Source of the DNA: Streptomyces cinerochromogenes
Lineage (GTDB): Bacteria > Actinomycetota > Actinomycetes > Streptomycetales > Streptomycetaceae
DNA: 64,000 nucleotides
Direction: 5' to 3'
Assembly (NCBI RefSeq): GCF_014648635.1
Contig: NZ_BMRM01000019.1
Coordinates: 124,001-188,000, forward strand
Below, in pieces: positions 1-8,950 of this stretch. Made by a program: the position numbers and the translations under genes. Numbering within the stretch: position 1 is the stretch's first letter; each line of letters opens with the position of its first letter. The notes below the pieces were generated by a model, which saw nothing but the letters and a program-made list of their open reading frames with translations, had not been told where the DNA came from and did not search any database.

Positions 1-43
1 GTTGATGATTTCCTCATTACGGCAGTGTTGCTTGGAGGACACC

Positions 44-1189
44 ATGTCCCACACCCCCGTCGACAGGGCCGCTCCGCAGACGCCGCACCAGGATCTCCAC
101 AGCGAGCTGGGCGCCCTGCGCGGTGAACACCCCGGACGAGCGAGAAACCCCGTCATCAAGGTGGCCGACCTGGCCTGGCTGGAGTTCGAGAAGCCGGACC
201 TGGACCGGGCCGAGGTGTTCGCCCGGGACTTCGGGTTCGCGATCGCCGCCCGCACCGAGCGGGAGCTGTGGCTGCGCGGCACGTTCGCGGGCTCACCCTG
301 CATGGTCATCCGCCGTGGGCGGGCGTCCCGTTTCGTCGGCCCGGCGTTCCGCGCGGCGGAGCGCGCCGATCTCGGCGGGCTCGCCCGTGCGACGGGCAGC
401 GCCGTCCGGGACGCCGACGTACCCGGCGGTGGACAGGCGGTCACCCTGCTCGATCCCTCGGGCTTCCCGGTCCGGGTCGTGCACTGCGCCGAGCAGCTGC
501 CCGCTCTTCCCGAGCAGCAGCCGCTGATCCTCAACACCGGTGCCGGAGGCCGCCGTACGAACGCCACCCAGCGCCCGCCCCGCGAGCCGTCGCGTATACA
601 GCGGCTCGGGCACGTGGTGCTGGAGACACGGGTGTTCACGAGGGCTCTGGACTGGTACCTGGACACCCTCGGGATGATCGTCAGCGACTTCCTGTTCCTG
701 GACGGGCAGCGCCGGCGCGGGCCGACCATGGCGTTCATCCGCTGCGACCAGGGCAGCGTCCCCGTGGACCACCACACCCTCGCCCTGCACCTGGGGCCCG
801 GTACCGGGTACGTCCACTCGGCCTACCAAGTCACCGACCTTGACGCGATCGCGGTCGGCGGGGAGTACCTGGCCGAGCGCGGCTACCGGCGCAGCTGGGG
901 CATCGGCCGGCACATCCAGGGCAGCCAGCTCTTCGACTACTGGCGCGACCCCGACCGCTTCATGCTGGAGCACTTCGCCGACGGCGACCTCTTCTCCTGC
1001 GACCTCGAACCCGGCTGGGCGCCGATGTCGGCGAGCGGCCTTGCCCAGTGGGGCCCGCCCGTCACCCGCGACTTCCTGGGCGCCGACCCCTCCCCCGCCA
1101 AGCTCCGCGAGGTCCTGTCGGCCCTGCGCGGCGACAACGAACTCGACCCCGCACGCCTGCTGGGCCTGATGAAAGCGATGAGCTCATGA
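44..1189 (+). CDS. VOC-family extradiol ring-cleavage dioxygenase
   Basis: A 381-residue protein of the vicinal oxygen chelate (type I extradiol dioxygenase) family, which opens catechol-type rings beside the two hydroxyls using Fe(II). Two VOC modules are visible: a degenerate N-terminal one (about residues 40-150) and a C-terminal one (about 185-320). The C-terminal module carries the expected metal ligands, His190 (LGHVVLE), His243/244 (VDHHTLAL) and Glu309 (MLEHF). The ATG at 44 is chosen because GGAGG lies just upstream; the frame is open further 5'. Its stop overlaps the next start (ATGA), so it is translationally coupled to a ring-fission hydrolase. Substrate unknown. It could serve aromatic catabolism or act on a polyketide-derived catechol. 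Confidence 0.82.
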   Translation: MSHTPVDRAAPQTPHQDLHSELGALRGEHPGRARNPVIKVADLAWLEFEKPDLDRAEVFARDFGFAIAARTERELWLRGTFAGSPCMVIRRGRASRFVGPAFRAAERADLGGLARATGSAVRDADVPGGGQAVTLLDPSGFPVRVVHCAEQLPALPEQQPLILNTGAGGRRTNATQRPPREPSRIQRLGHVVLETRVFTRALDWYLDTLGMIVSDFLFLDGQRRRGPTMAFIRCDQGSVPVDHHTLALHLGPGTGYVHSAYQVTDLDAIAVGGEYLAERGYRRSWGIGRHIQGSQLFDYWRDPDRFMLEHFADGDLFSCDLEPGWAPMSASGLAQWGPPVTRDFLGADPSPAKLREVLSALRGDNELDPARLLGLMKAMSS

Positions 1190-2163
1190 GCACCAACGTC
1201 CTGCGCACCACCGAAGGCTGGTGGGTCGTCCTCCCCCAAGCTCCCGACTCCGCTCGAGCGGGGGGGACCCCCACCGAGCGCGCCGTCCGCATCGAGACCC
1301 AGGCGGTCACCACCGCCGAGCTGCTCGCCGACCGGGACGCGGTCCACGAGGCCGCCGCCTCCGGCGAGAGCGGCACATCCGTCGCCGACCTGGTGGCGCT
1401 GCCCCCGGTCACCACCCCCTGCCGGGTGGTCGCCCAGATGGTCAACTACCGCAGCCACGCCAGGGATTCGGGCTTCACCGGCGACATCCCGCCCACCTTC
1501 TTCCGCAAGGCGTCCGGCTCGGTCAGCGGCCCCCGTGACACGATCGTCCGCCCGGCGCATGTGAGGTTCCTCGACTACGAGGTCGAACTCGGCCTCGTCA
1601 TGGGCGCGGCCCTGCCCGTGGGCACCGTCGTCGAGGAGCAGGACCTGCCCCGCTACGTCGCCGGCCTGGTCCTCACCAACGACGTCAGCGCCCGCGACGT
1701 ACAGCTGACCAAGACCCAGTTCTACGAGAGCAAGTCCTACCCGACCTTCACGCCGACGGGCCCGTACCTGGCCCTGCTGGAGCCCGAGGACTTCGCCCAC
1801 CTGCCGAACCTGCGGCTGCGGCTGAACGTCAACGGCGTACCGCGCCAGGACCGCACCCTCGCCGACATGATCGTACGGCCCGCGCAGGCGCTCACCCTGC
1901 TCGCCCGCTTCCAGGCCCTCGATCCGGGCGACCTGCTCCTGACCGGCACACCCGGCGGCACCGCCCTGAAGGCCCCGCCCAAGCCGGTCGAGAAGATCGC
2001 CGCCCTGCTGCCGCCCGCGCTGAAGTGGAAGGCGTTCTTCAACGGCCAGGCCAAAAACCCTCTCTACCTGCGCGACGGTGACCTCGTCACCGCCACGATC
2101 GCCACCCCCGACGGGCGCATCGACCTGGGCGAGCAGCGGACCGCTGTGGCGGACGCGACGTGA
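1186..2163 (+). CDS. Fumarylacetoacetate hydrolase (FAH)-family protein
   Basis: A 325-residue FAH-family enzyme. These are metal-dependent hydrolases, hydratases or decarboxylases that act on ring-cleavage products. Family features seen include the acidic metal-site stretch in FLDYEVELGLVMG, the KSYPTFTPTGPYL segment and the C-terminal DLLLTGTPGGTA motif. It overlaps the dioxygenase stop by ATGA and the following monooxygenase start by GTGA. Position in the operon suggests it hydrolyses or tautomerises the product of the upstream extradiol enzyme. The exact reaction cannot be told from sequence, because FAH members include 2-hydroxypentadienoate hydratases and acylpyruvases as well as C-C hydrolases. 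Confidence 0.85.
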   Translation: MSTNVLRTTEGWWVVLPQAPDSARAGGTPTERAVRIETQAVTTAELLADRDAVHEAAASGESGTSVADLVALPPVTTPCRVVAQMVNYRSHARDSGFTGDIPPTFFRKASGSVSGPRDTIVRPAHVRFLDYEVELGLVMGAALPVGTVVEEQDLPRYVAGLVLTNDVSARDVQLTKTQFYESKSYPTFTPTGPYLALLEPEDFAHLPNLRLRLNVNGVPRQDRTLADMIVRPAQALTLLARFQALDPGDLLLTGTPGGTALKAPPKPVEKIAALLPPALKWKAFFNGQAKNPLYLRDGDLVTATIATPDGRIDLGEQRTAVADAT

Positions 2164-3761
2164 GCGCCCCAGCCAGGAGGCCGGTGGTGATCATCGGTGC
2201 GGGACCCGTCGGGGTCACGGCCGCGCTCCTGCTCGCCCGGCACGGAGTGCCCAGCCTGCTCCTCGAACGCCACCGGGACGTCTACCCCCTGCCGCGTGCC
2301 GTCGTCGTGGACGACGAGGTCCGCCGGATCCTGCAGAGCGCCGGTGTCCACGAGGAGTTCGCCGCCCTCGCCCGGCCGGCGCCCGGGTTGCGGCTGCTGG
2401 ACGCCCGGCACCGCGTGATCGCCGAGTTCCCGCGGTCCCTGCACGGCCACCACGGCTTCCCGCAGACCAGCATGTTCGACCAGCCGGAGCTGGAACGGCT
2501 GCTGCGCGACGCCCTGGCCCGTCGCCCCGAGTGCGAGCTGCGGGGCGGAGTGGAGGTCGTGTCCGTCAGCCAGGACACCGACGGAACGGCTCCGGTCCGG
2601 GTCACCTTCCGCCGCGACGGCAGCGACGAGGACGAGCACGTGTGGGCCGATGCCGTCCTCGGCTGCGACGGCGCGGGCGGCATCACCCGCGGTGCCATCG
2701 GCGCCGGGTGGGAGGACCTGCACTTCGAGGAGAGCTGGCGGGTCATCGACGTGCGCACCAGCCTCCCGGTGCGCAGCTGGGAAGGCGCCGAGCAGATCTG
2801 CTGTCCCACCCGCCCGGCCACCTTCATGCGGGTGGGCGAGGACCGCTACCGCTGGGAGTTCCGGCTGGGCGAGGGCGAGCCTTCGGACGGCCCGGAAGGG
2901 CCGGAGCAGCTGCGCGAGCTGGTCGCGCCCTGGGTGGACCTGCCGTCCGCCGCCCAGGGGGGTGCCGACTTCGAGGTGATCCGGGAGGCGCGGTACACCT
3001 TCCGGGCCCGGCTCGCCGACCGGTGGCGCCGGGGACGTGTCTTCCTGCTGGGTGACGCGGCCCACCTCACCCCGCCCTTCATCGGGCAGGGCCTGTGCGC
3101 GGGTCTGCGCGACGCCCGCAACCTCACCTGGAAACTCGCCCGCGTCCTGCAGCAGGGTGCGGACGACCGACTCCTGGACACCTACCAGCAGGAGCGCAAG
3201 CCGCACGCCCGCCACATGATCCGTCTCGCGGTCGCCGTCGGCTGGGCCATGACCGGGGGACAGGACCGCGGTGCGGCCGTCCGCCGGGCCGTGGTGGGCG
3301 CGGCCTGCCGCATCCCCGGCGTGACCGCGGCGGTGAGCCGCGACCTCAGTCCCGCACTGACCGCCAATCCGCTGGTACGACGCCGCCCCCGGCTGACCGG
3401 CCGTTCACTGGCCGGCACCTTCTGCCCGCAACCCTGGGTGCTGCACGACGGCAGCCGCGAACGCCTCGACGACATCCTCGGCGACTCCTTCGCCGTCCTG
3501 ACCGCCGTGCCGCCCACGGCACGGATGACGGGCGTGGCCACGGCCCTGGGCGCATCCGTGATCCGTGTCGACGACCTGGACGACGACGGCACCCTGGCCG
3601 CGTGGCTGGCACGCGGCCGGGCGGACGCCGCCCTGCTGCGGCCCGACCGTGTCGTACTGGACACCGTCCCCACCGGCGACGGCGGCTTCACCGACGCCGT
3701 CGCCTGGGCTCCCCTCCTGCACTCGGCCCGCCGCCCCGCCGAAGTCCGGCCCGCACTCTGA
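2160..3761 (+). CDS. FAD-dependent aromatic monooxygenase (MhpA/PHBH-like)
   Basis: A 533-residue class A flavoprotein hydroxylase. The N-terminal dinucleotide-binding motif is VVIIGAGPVGVTAALLLARHG. The second FAD motif is VFLLGDAAHLTPPFIGQGL (about residues 294-312), with a thioredoxin-like C-terminal domain after it. The length and C-terminal domain match the 3-(3-hydroxyphenyl)propionate hydroxylase and polyketide hydroxylase group. Start is the GTG overlapping the FAH stop. In this operon it probably makes the catechol or hydroquinone that the dioxygenase opens. Using NAD(P)H and O2 is family knowledge; the substrate is not predicted. Confidence 0.85.
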   Translation: MSAPARRPVVIIGAGPVGVTAALLLARHGVPSLLLERHRDVYPLPRAVVVDDEVRRILQSAGVHEEFAALARPAPGLRLLDARHRVIAEFPRSLHGHHGFPQTSMFDQPELERLLRDALARRPECELRGGVEVVSVSQDTDGTAPVRVTFRRDGSDEDEHVWADAVLGCDGAGGITRGAIGAGWEDLHFEESWRVIDVRTSLPVRSWEGAEQICCPTRPATFMRVGEDRYRWEFRLGEGEPSDGPEGPEQLRELVAPWVDLPSAAQGGADFEVIREARYTFRARLADRWRRGRVFLLGDAAHLTPPFIGQGLCAGLRDARNLTWKLARVLQQGADDRLLDTYQQERKPHARHMIRLAVAVGWAMTGGQDRGAAVRRAVVGAACRIPGVTAAVSRDLSPALTANPLVRRRPRLTGRSLAGTFCPQPWVLHDGSRERLDDILGDSFAVLTAVPPTARMTGVATALGASVIRVDDLDDDGTLAAWLARGRADAALLRPDRVVLDTVPTGDGGFTDAVAWAPLLHSARRPAEVRPAL

Positions 3762-3777
3762 CGAGGAACACCCCACC

Positions 3778-5811
3778 ATGACCACCCCGCACGCCACGCC
3801 CTGCCCGGAGCCCTTCCTGCGGCCCGACCCCCGAGCGGCCGCCGGCAGCCGCATCGCGGACTTCGCCCGCTGGGCCGCCCGGCACCAGGGCGCCGAAGGA
3901 GTCCAGGACCCCACCGACTACCAGGCCCTGCACCACTGGTCCGTCACCGACCTGGAAGGGTTCTGGGCGGCGGTGTGGGAGTACTTCGACATCGACGCCG
4001 CCACCCCGTACGAGCGGGTGCTGGCCGAGGAGACCATGCCCGGCGCCCGCTGGTTCCCCGGCGCCACCCTCAACTACGCCCACCACGCCCTGCGCAACCT
4101 GCACCCGGACACACCCGCGATCACCGCACTGGACGAGACCGGAGCCGCCTACGAGATCACCGGCCGACAGCTGCGCGCCCTGGTCGCCTCCGTCGCGGCC
4201 ACCCTGCGCGACCTGGGCGTGGGACCGGGCGACCGGGTGGTGGGCTACCTGCCCAACACCCCTCACGCCGTCATCGCCTTCCTCGCCACGGCCGGCCTGG
4301 GCGCGGTGTGGTCGGTGTGCGGCCAGGACTACGCGCCGGGGGCCGCAGCCGACCGCTTCGCCCAGCTCGAACCCACCGTGCTCGTCACCGCGGACGGCTA
4401 CCTCTTCAACGGCGCCCGCCACGACCGCCGCGCCGCCTCCCTCGACCTGGCCGCCGCCCTGCCCACGCTCAAGGCCACGGTTCTCGTGGACCACCTGGGC
4501 CTTGCGTGGCCCGCGACCCGGGCCGCGGGACCGACGGTTCCCTGGGCGGACGCGGCCGGCCGCACCGAGTACCTCACCCCCGTCCCGGTGCCCTTCGACC
4601 ACCCGCTGTGGATCGTTTTCTCCTCCGGCACCACGGGCCTGCCCAAGGGCATCGTCCACGGGCACGGAGGCGTCCTGCTGGAGCACCTGAAGATCCTCGG
4701 CCTGCACAGCGACCTGGGCGTCGGGGACCGACTGCTGTGGTACACCACCACCCACTGGATGATGTGGAACCTGGTCGTCTCCACCCTGCTGACCGGCGCC
4801 ACCGCCTGCACCTACGACGGCAGTCCCGCGCCGGTCGCCCGTCCGGACATCCTCTGGGAGCTGGCGGCCCGCCACAAGGTCACCGTGTTCGGCACCAGCC
4901 CGCAGTACCTGCTGGCCATGGCCAAACTGGGCTTCGAACCCTCCGTGCACGACCTGTCGGCCCTCCGCAGCATCGGCTGCACCGGTTCCGCCGTGCCCGC
5001 CTCCGCATACCCCTGGGTCCGCGACCACGTCGGTGCGGGCGTCCAGCTGGCCTCCACCAGCGGCGGCACCGACGTCGTCTCCGGCTTCGCCGGCAGCGCC
5101 CCCACCACCCCGGTGTGGGCGGGTGAGCTGTCCGCCCCCAACCTCGGCGTGGCGCTCGCGGCGTACGACGGCACGGGACGGCCGGTCGTCGACCAGGTCG
5201 GCGAACTGGTCGTCACCCGGCCCATGCCGTCGATGCCGCTGCACTTCTGGAACGACCCCGACGGCAGCCGCTACCGCGACGCCTACTTCACCGCCTACCC
5301 GGGCGTGTGGCGGCACGGCGACTGGATCACGATCACGGGTCATGGCTCGGTGATCGTCCACGGCCGCTCCGACGCCACCCTGAACCGCAACGGGGTGCGC
5401 CTGGGCAGCGCCGACATCCACGACATCGTCGAACGCCTTCCCGAGATCGCCGAGGCCCTCGTCATCGGCGCGGAGGAACCCGACGGCGGCTACTGGATGC
5501 CGCTCTTCGTGGTCCTCGCCGACGGGGCCGGTCTGGACGAGTCCCTGTGCGAGAAGATCCGCGACGCGATCCGCACCGGCGCCTCACCCCGCCATGTCCC
5601 CGACGAGATCCTCGCCGTACCGGCCGTCCCGCACACGAAGACCGGCAAGAAGCTGGAGGTCCCGGTCAAGCGCCTCCTCCAGGGCGCCCCCGCCGACCAG
5701 GTCCTCAACCCCTCCGCGGTCGACGACCCCGGCCTGATCGCCTACTTCGCCCGCCTGGGAGCCGAACGCCGCCGGGCCCGTCGCCCGCACACCCCCGAGG
5801 GCGTCTCGTGA
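3778..5811 (+). CDS. Acetoacetyl-CoA synthetase (acetoacetate-CoA ligase)
   Basis: A 677-residue ANL-superfamily acyl-CoA synthetase. The AMP-binding core motif SSGTTGLPKGIVHGHGG is near residue 282 and the C-terminal lysine motif HTKTGKKLEVPVK near 620. The N-terminal ACS-type extension (FDIDAATPYERVL, GARWFPGATLNYA) is characteristic of acetoacetate-CoA ligases rather than acetyl-CoA synthetases. It would activate acetoacetate with ATP and CoA. It lies 16 nt after the monooxygenase in the same operon, which suits salvage of acetoacetate released by FAH-type cleavage. The clear 5' extension of the open frame overlaps the previous gene, so the ATG at 3778 is preferred. Confidence 0.9.
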   Translation: MTTPHATPCPEPFLRPDPRAAAGSRIADFARWAARHQGAEGVQDPTDYQALHHWSVTDLEGFWAAVWEYFDIDAATPYERVLAEETMPGARWFPGATLNYAHHALRNLHPDTPAITALDETGAAYEITGRQLRALVASVAATLRDLGVGPGDRVVGYLPNTPHAVIAFLATAGLGAVWSVCGQDYAPGAAADRFAQLEPTVLVTADGYLFNGARHDRRAASLDLAAALPTLKATVLVDHLGLAWPATRAAGPTVPWADAAGRTEYLTPVPVPFDHPLWIVFSSGTTGLPKGIVHGHGGVLLEHLKILGLHSDLGVGDRLLWYTTTHWMMWNLVVSTLLTGATACTYDGSPAPVARPDILWELAARHKVTVFGTSPQYLLAMAKLGFEPSVHDLSALRSIGCTGSAVPASAYPWVRDHVGAGVQLASTSGGTDVVSGFAGSAPTTPVWAGELSAPNLGVALAAYDGTGRPVVDQVGELVVTRPMPSMPLHFWNDPDGSRYRDAYFTAYPGVWRHGDWITITGHGSVIVHGRSDATLNRNGVRLGSADIHDIVERLPEIAEALVIGAEEPDGGYWMPLFVVLADGAGLDESLCEKIRDAIRTGASPRHVPDEILAVPAVPHTKTGKKLEVPVKRLLQGAPADQVLNPSAVDDPGLIAYFARLGAERRRARRPHTPEGVS

Positions 5812-5881
5812 CCCTCTCCGCCCCACTGGCCTCGCACTCGCCCTGTGAGCGAGCCCACGGCGGGGCTGGCAGACTGGATCC

Positions 5882-6583
5882 GTGGTTCCGCAGACGGTCG
5901 CGGCGGATCGGATCGCGTCCTCATCGCTGACCGGCGCCAGTGTGGTGTCAGTCTGCGCGCTGCTCTTCACCGTCGCGTCGTTCTGGTGGCTCAACGCACG
6001 GCAGGGACGCCTGCAGACGTGGGAACCTCATTCCTTCGCGGCCGTCGTCCACGGTTCCACGGCACGCCTACGACTGCCTCTCGTCCTGCACAACACCGGT
6101 CCCAAGCCGATCGTCGTGCAGGACCTCATCCTGACCTTCCCCGATGAGCCCGCCTCTCATCTGCCCCTCCTGTGGAGGTCCTCGCCGTCCCGGCTCCAGC
6201 CGGGGCCGGACGAGGAGGCGACGCTGCCCGCCGGATTCGTCGTACCCGGCAGAGAAGCGCAACAGCTCTTCATCGAGTTCGAGGCACCGTTTTCCGGAAT
6301 CCTCCCGGAGGCCCGTGACTACAAGGCCCAGATACAGGTGCGGGTCGGCCATCGCACGGGGTGGCGCCCCCTGCTGACGTTCACCTTGAGGGCCGCCAAC
6401 ATCATCGATCCGGACCGCTACACCGTCTACAAGAACGCACCGGTCGAGCTGACCAAGGAGGACCGGAGGAGAGCGGACGCCGCGCTTCTCGAACTGCTGC
6501 AAGAGCACGGGGACGGCTCCCCTCCGGGCGGCGGGAGACAGGGGGACCCGCCCGATGACGGCGACGCCGGCACAAGCGGCTGA
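5882..6583 (+). CDS. Membrane-anchored hypothetical protein
   Basis: A 233-residue protein that I do not recognise. A single hydrophobic segment near residues 18-38 (LTGASVVSVCALLFTVASFW) is followed by WLNARQGRLQTWEPHSFAA and a probable beta-rich extracytoplasmic or cytoplasmic domain of about 150 residues, then a charged, Gly/Pro-rich tail. It probably starts at the GTG at 5882; no ATG lies closer to the hydrophobic segment. It follows the catabolic operon by 70 nt but shows no functional link to it. It ends head-to-head with the hydrolase at 6630; a short GC-rich palindrome lies between the two stops near 6600-6611. Confidence 0.6.
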   Translation: MVPQTVAADRIASSSLTGASVVSVCALLFTVASFWWLNARQGRLQTWEPHSFAAVVHGSTARLRLPLVLHNTGPKPIVVQDLILTFPDEPASHLPLLWRSSPSRLQPGPDEEATLPAGFVVPGREAQQLFIEFEAPFSGILPEARDYKAQIQVRVGHRTGWRPLLTFTLRAANIIDPDRYTVYKNAPVELTKEDRRRADAALLELLQEHGDGSPPGGGRQGDPPDDGDAGTSG

Positions 6584-6629
6584 TGCCCGAGTCCGGCGAG
6601 CGAGGCCTCGCGGCCGGCGGGGCCGGCTT

Positions 6630-7457
6630 CTACTTGCCGAGGAATTCCAGCAGGTCCCGGTTGAACCTCTCCTTGTCGCCCGGCACCATCGCGATGCCGT
6701 GGGAGCCGCCCTCGTACACCTTCAGCTCGGCGTCCGGGATGATCCGGGCGGACTTGCGGCCGGTGGCGTCGACGGGCACGACCTGGTCGTCGTCGCCGTG
6801 CACCACCAGGGTGGGGATGTCGAACTTCCTCAGGTCGTCGGTGAAGTCGGTGTGACCGAAGGCGTCCACGCACCGCACGCCGCCTTCGACGGTCTGCGCC
6901 ATCGCCATGTACCAGAAGGCGTCCTTGTTGCCCTGGGTGACTTTGTTGCCGGGGCGGTTGGCGGAGAAGAAGCCCTCCGCGGTGTCCTTCCAGAACTGGG
7001 AGCGCTCGGTGAGGAGGCCGTCCTTGAGTGCGTCGAACACCTCGTCCGGGACGCCCTCGGGGTTCTCGTCGGACTTGGTCATCACCGGCGGGATGGCGGA
7101 CAGCAGCACCGCCGAGCGCAGGCGCCCGGTGCCGTGCCGGCCGATGTAGCGTGCGAGCTCGCCGCCCCCCATGGAGTGCGCGACCAGGGTGACGTCTCGC
7201 AGGTCGAGGTGGGTGAGCAGGTCGTCGAGGTCGTCGGCGAAGGTGTCGAAGTCGTAGCCGTCCCAGACGGGCGTGGAGCGTCCGTGGCCGCGGCGGTCGT
7301 GCGCGATTCCGCGGTATCCGGCGTCGGCGACGGCCTTGAGCTGGTCCTGCCAGGCGTCGCCGTTGAGCGGCCAGCCGTGGATGAACACCACGGGACGTCC
7401 CCGGCCCCAGTCCTTGTAGAAGATCTCGACACCGTCGCGGGTGGTGCAGATGGGCAT
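6630..7457 (-). CDS. Alpha/beta hydrolase, non-haem chloroperoxidase type
   Basis: A 275-residue alpha/beta-hydrolase very close in layout to bacterial cofactor-free haloperoxidases/perhydrolases. It has an HGWPLNG oxyanion region, nucleophile elbow AHSMGGGE (Ser about 97), acid in VVHGDDDQVVP and terminal histidine in GGSHGIAM. The ATG at 7457 gives the family-typical start MPICTTRDGVEIFYKDWG; the longer open frame upstream is ignored. These enzymes hydrolyse esters and can make peracids from carboxylates, which is the basis of their in vitro halogenating activity. They are not the dedicated halogenases of biosynthetic clusters. It appears monocistronic. Confidence 0.88.
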   Translation of the reverse strand: MPICTTRDGVEIFYKDWGRGRPVVFIHGWPLNGDAWQDQLKAVADAGYRGIAHDRRGHGRSTPVWDGYDFDTFADDLDDLLTHLDLRDVTLVAHSMGGGELARYIGRHGTGRLRSAVLLSAIPPVMTKSDENPEGVPDEVFDALKDGLLTERSQFWKDTAEGFFSANRPGNKVTQGNKDAFWYMAMAQTVEGGVRCVDAFGHTDFTDDLRKFDIPTLVVHGDDDQVVPVDATGRKSARIIPDAELKVYEGGSHGIAMVPGDKERFNRDLLEFLGK

Positions 7458-7642
7458 GAGGCCTCCGTTGGCGCGGCTCCGGCCGTACGTGGGCAGACCG
7501 GGCGGAAGAGAGAGGTGTTCCGGCACCCGCTTGCCAGCGGAACGCATGCCCGCACCGGGCGCAAGCGTCGGCCGCCGGATGGCCTACATGACGGTGTGGT
7601 GCCGGCCCGCAGCCGGCTCCCTGGTGACCGCACCGCAGTTCG

Positions 7643-8368
7643 TCAGGGCCGGCAGGACGGCCGGACGCCGAGCAGTTCAGTCCTCAGCACAGGCGTGCCG
7701 TCGACAGGCGCGGGGTCCTGCGCGGTCGGCTCGATACCGCCGGCAGCGATCTTGTCGAGCGTCTTCAGGCCGGCGGCACCGACCGTGCCGAACACCGTGT
7801 AGTCCGGTCGCAGCGCGGAGTCGCCGTAGACGACGAAGAACTGCGAACCGTTCGTGTCCGGGCCGGCGTTGGCCATCGCCAGCAGACCGCGCCCGTAAAG
7901 GCGACGGACACCGGTCGGATCGCTCGGTGCCGGCGGCAGGTCCACCGGCAGCTCGTCCTTGTACGCGTACCCCGGCCCGCCCTCGCCGGTGCCGGTCGGG
8001 TCGCCGCACTGCAGGACCTTCAGCGTCGGATACGCCGTCAGCCGATGGCACACCGTACGGTCGTAGAACCGGTGCCGCGCCAGGTGCACGAAGCTCTGGA
8101 CCGTGCAGGGCGCCTTCGCCCGGTCCAGACGCAGCGGGAGGGGGCCCTGGCTGGTCCGGACGGCCATACCGACCGTGCCGTGACCGGGGGTGTGCCGCGG
8201 GTCGGGCGGCAGGGGAACCGGCCGCGCCGCCGGCTCGTCCGGGGTCCGGGTGTACTGGCACGGACCGTGCGTGGCTCGCGGCGGGGCATCGTCGGCGGAG
8301 GCGGTGGTGCTGCCCCCGGACACGACCAACGCTGCTGCCGCCACCGCGGTCATGAGAGCTCGGTTCAT
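7643..8368 (-). CDS. Secreted cyclophilin-type peptidyl-prolyl isomerase
   Basis: A 241-residue protein with a signal peptide (MNRALMTAVAAAALVVSGG, probable cleavage after ASA near residue 26) and a cyclophilin domain. Recognisable family segments are TVQSFVHLARHRFYDRTVCHRL, GYAYKDELP, LLAMANAGPDTNGSQFFVVYGD and YTVFGTV. Cyclophilins catalyse cis-trans isomerisation at proline bonds; this one would act outside the membrane. The start is set at the ATG directly preceding the hydrophobic leader rather than at upstream in-frame ATGs. Not obviously related to the neighbouring biosynthetic genes. Confidence 0.88.
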   Translation of the reverse strand: MNRALMTAVAAAALVVSGGSTTASADDAPPRATHGPCQYTRTPDEPAARPVPLPPDPRHTPGHGTVGMAVRTSQGPLPLRLDRAKAPCTVQSFVHLARHRFYDRTVCHRLTAYPTLKVLQCGDPTGTGEGGPGYAYKDELPVDLPPAPSDPTGVRRLYGRGLLAMANAGPDTNGSQFFVVYGDSALRPDYTVFGTVGAAGLKTLDKIAAGGIEPTAQDPAPVDGTPVLRTELLGVRPSCRP

Positions 8369-8606
8369 CCCGCACACCCTCCAGAAGATCGCCGGACTTC
8401 GGAACGGTCGCAGCCTAGAGTGCGGCCCGGCGGGCGAGAACCCGCCCGCAAGCCACATCCGCCCCGGCCTCCGGCCCGCTGCCCCGGGCCCCGCCCACGC
8501 AGGGCCCCCACCGAACGCGCGCTTTTGCGGCAGCGAAGGCTGCGGCTGTTGCTCGCCGGCGTCGGCCACACGGCCGGGGGAACCCGCCGAGGTCGCGCGA
8601 AGCGCC

Positions 8607-8855
8607 TCAGAAACGCTCGATGAGCTGGTTCCAGGCGTGGCGTTCGGCAGGGGTGAGGAGTGCGTCGGCGCCTGTGCGCGCCGCTTCCCGGCCGGGAGCG
8701 GGGAAGTCCGGCCCCGTCTCGCACGGGTGCCGTCCGGTGCCCAGCACCGCCGCGAGGTCGGCGGGCGGCATCGCGCCGTGGTAGGCGCCGAGGGCGAGCA
8801 GGCCGTCGACGGCGGTGGTCCAGATGCTGCGCAGCAGGCGGCGGACCCGGTGCAT
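8607..8855 (-). CDS. Small hypothetical protein, DUF6059-like
   Basis: An 82-residue protein starting at an ATG preceded by GGAGG. The N-terminal half is a basic amphipathic or hydrophobic stretch (RLLRSIWTTAVDGLLALGAYHGA). The C-terminal half is Pro-rich and ends ALLTPAERHAWNQLIERF. Size, layout and location beside a SARP gene resemble the small DUF6059 proteins common in Streptomyces antibiotic clusters; I base this on recall, not a search. It is downstream of and co-directional with the holo-ACP synthase gene, so it is likely part of the same SARP-controlled unit. Function unknown. Confidence 0.55.
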   Translation of the reverse strand: MHRVRRLLRSIWTTAVDGLLALGAYHGAMPPADLAAVLGTGRHPCETGPDFPAPGREAARTGADALLTPAERHAWNQLIERF

Positions 8856-8950
8856 GGAGGGCCTCCGGTGGCAGGGGCGGTGGACGGGGAACAGTCGGGC
8901 GGATCCGGCGGGGCGTCGCTCCGCCGGGCGGCAGCGGCCGCGACCTGGGC

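Noticed and set aside
3565-3777. Longer start of the acetoacetyl-CoA synthetase
   Set aside because: The in-frame extension overlaps the monooxygenase gene entirely and does not look like protein of the family; the ATG at 3778 follows GAGGAAC.
6630-7457. Dedicated halogenase because of the chloroperoxidase name
   Set aside because: Ser-Asp-His alpha/beta hydrolases of this type are hydrolases/perhydrolases; they are not the specific halogenases of biosynthetic clusters.
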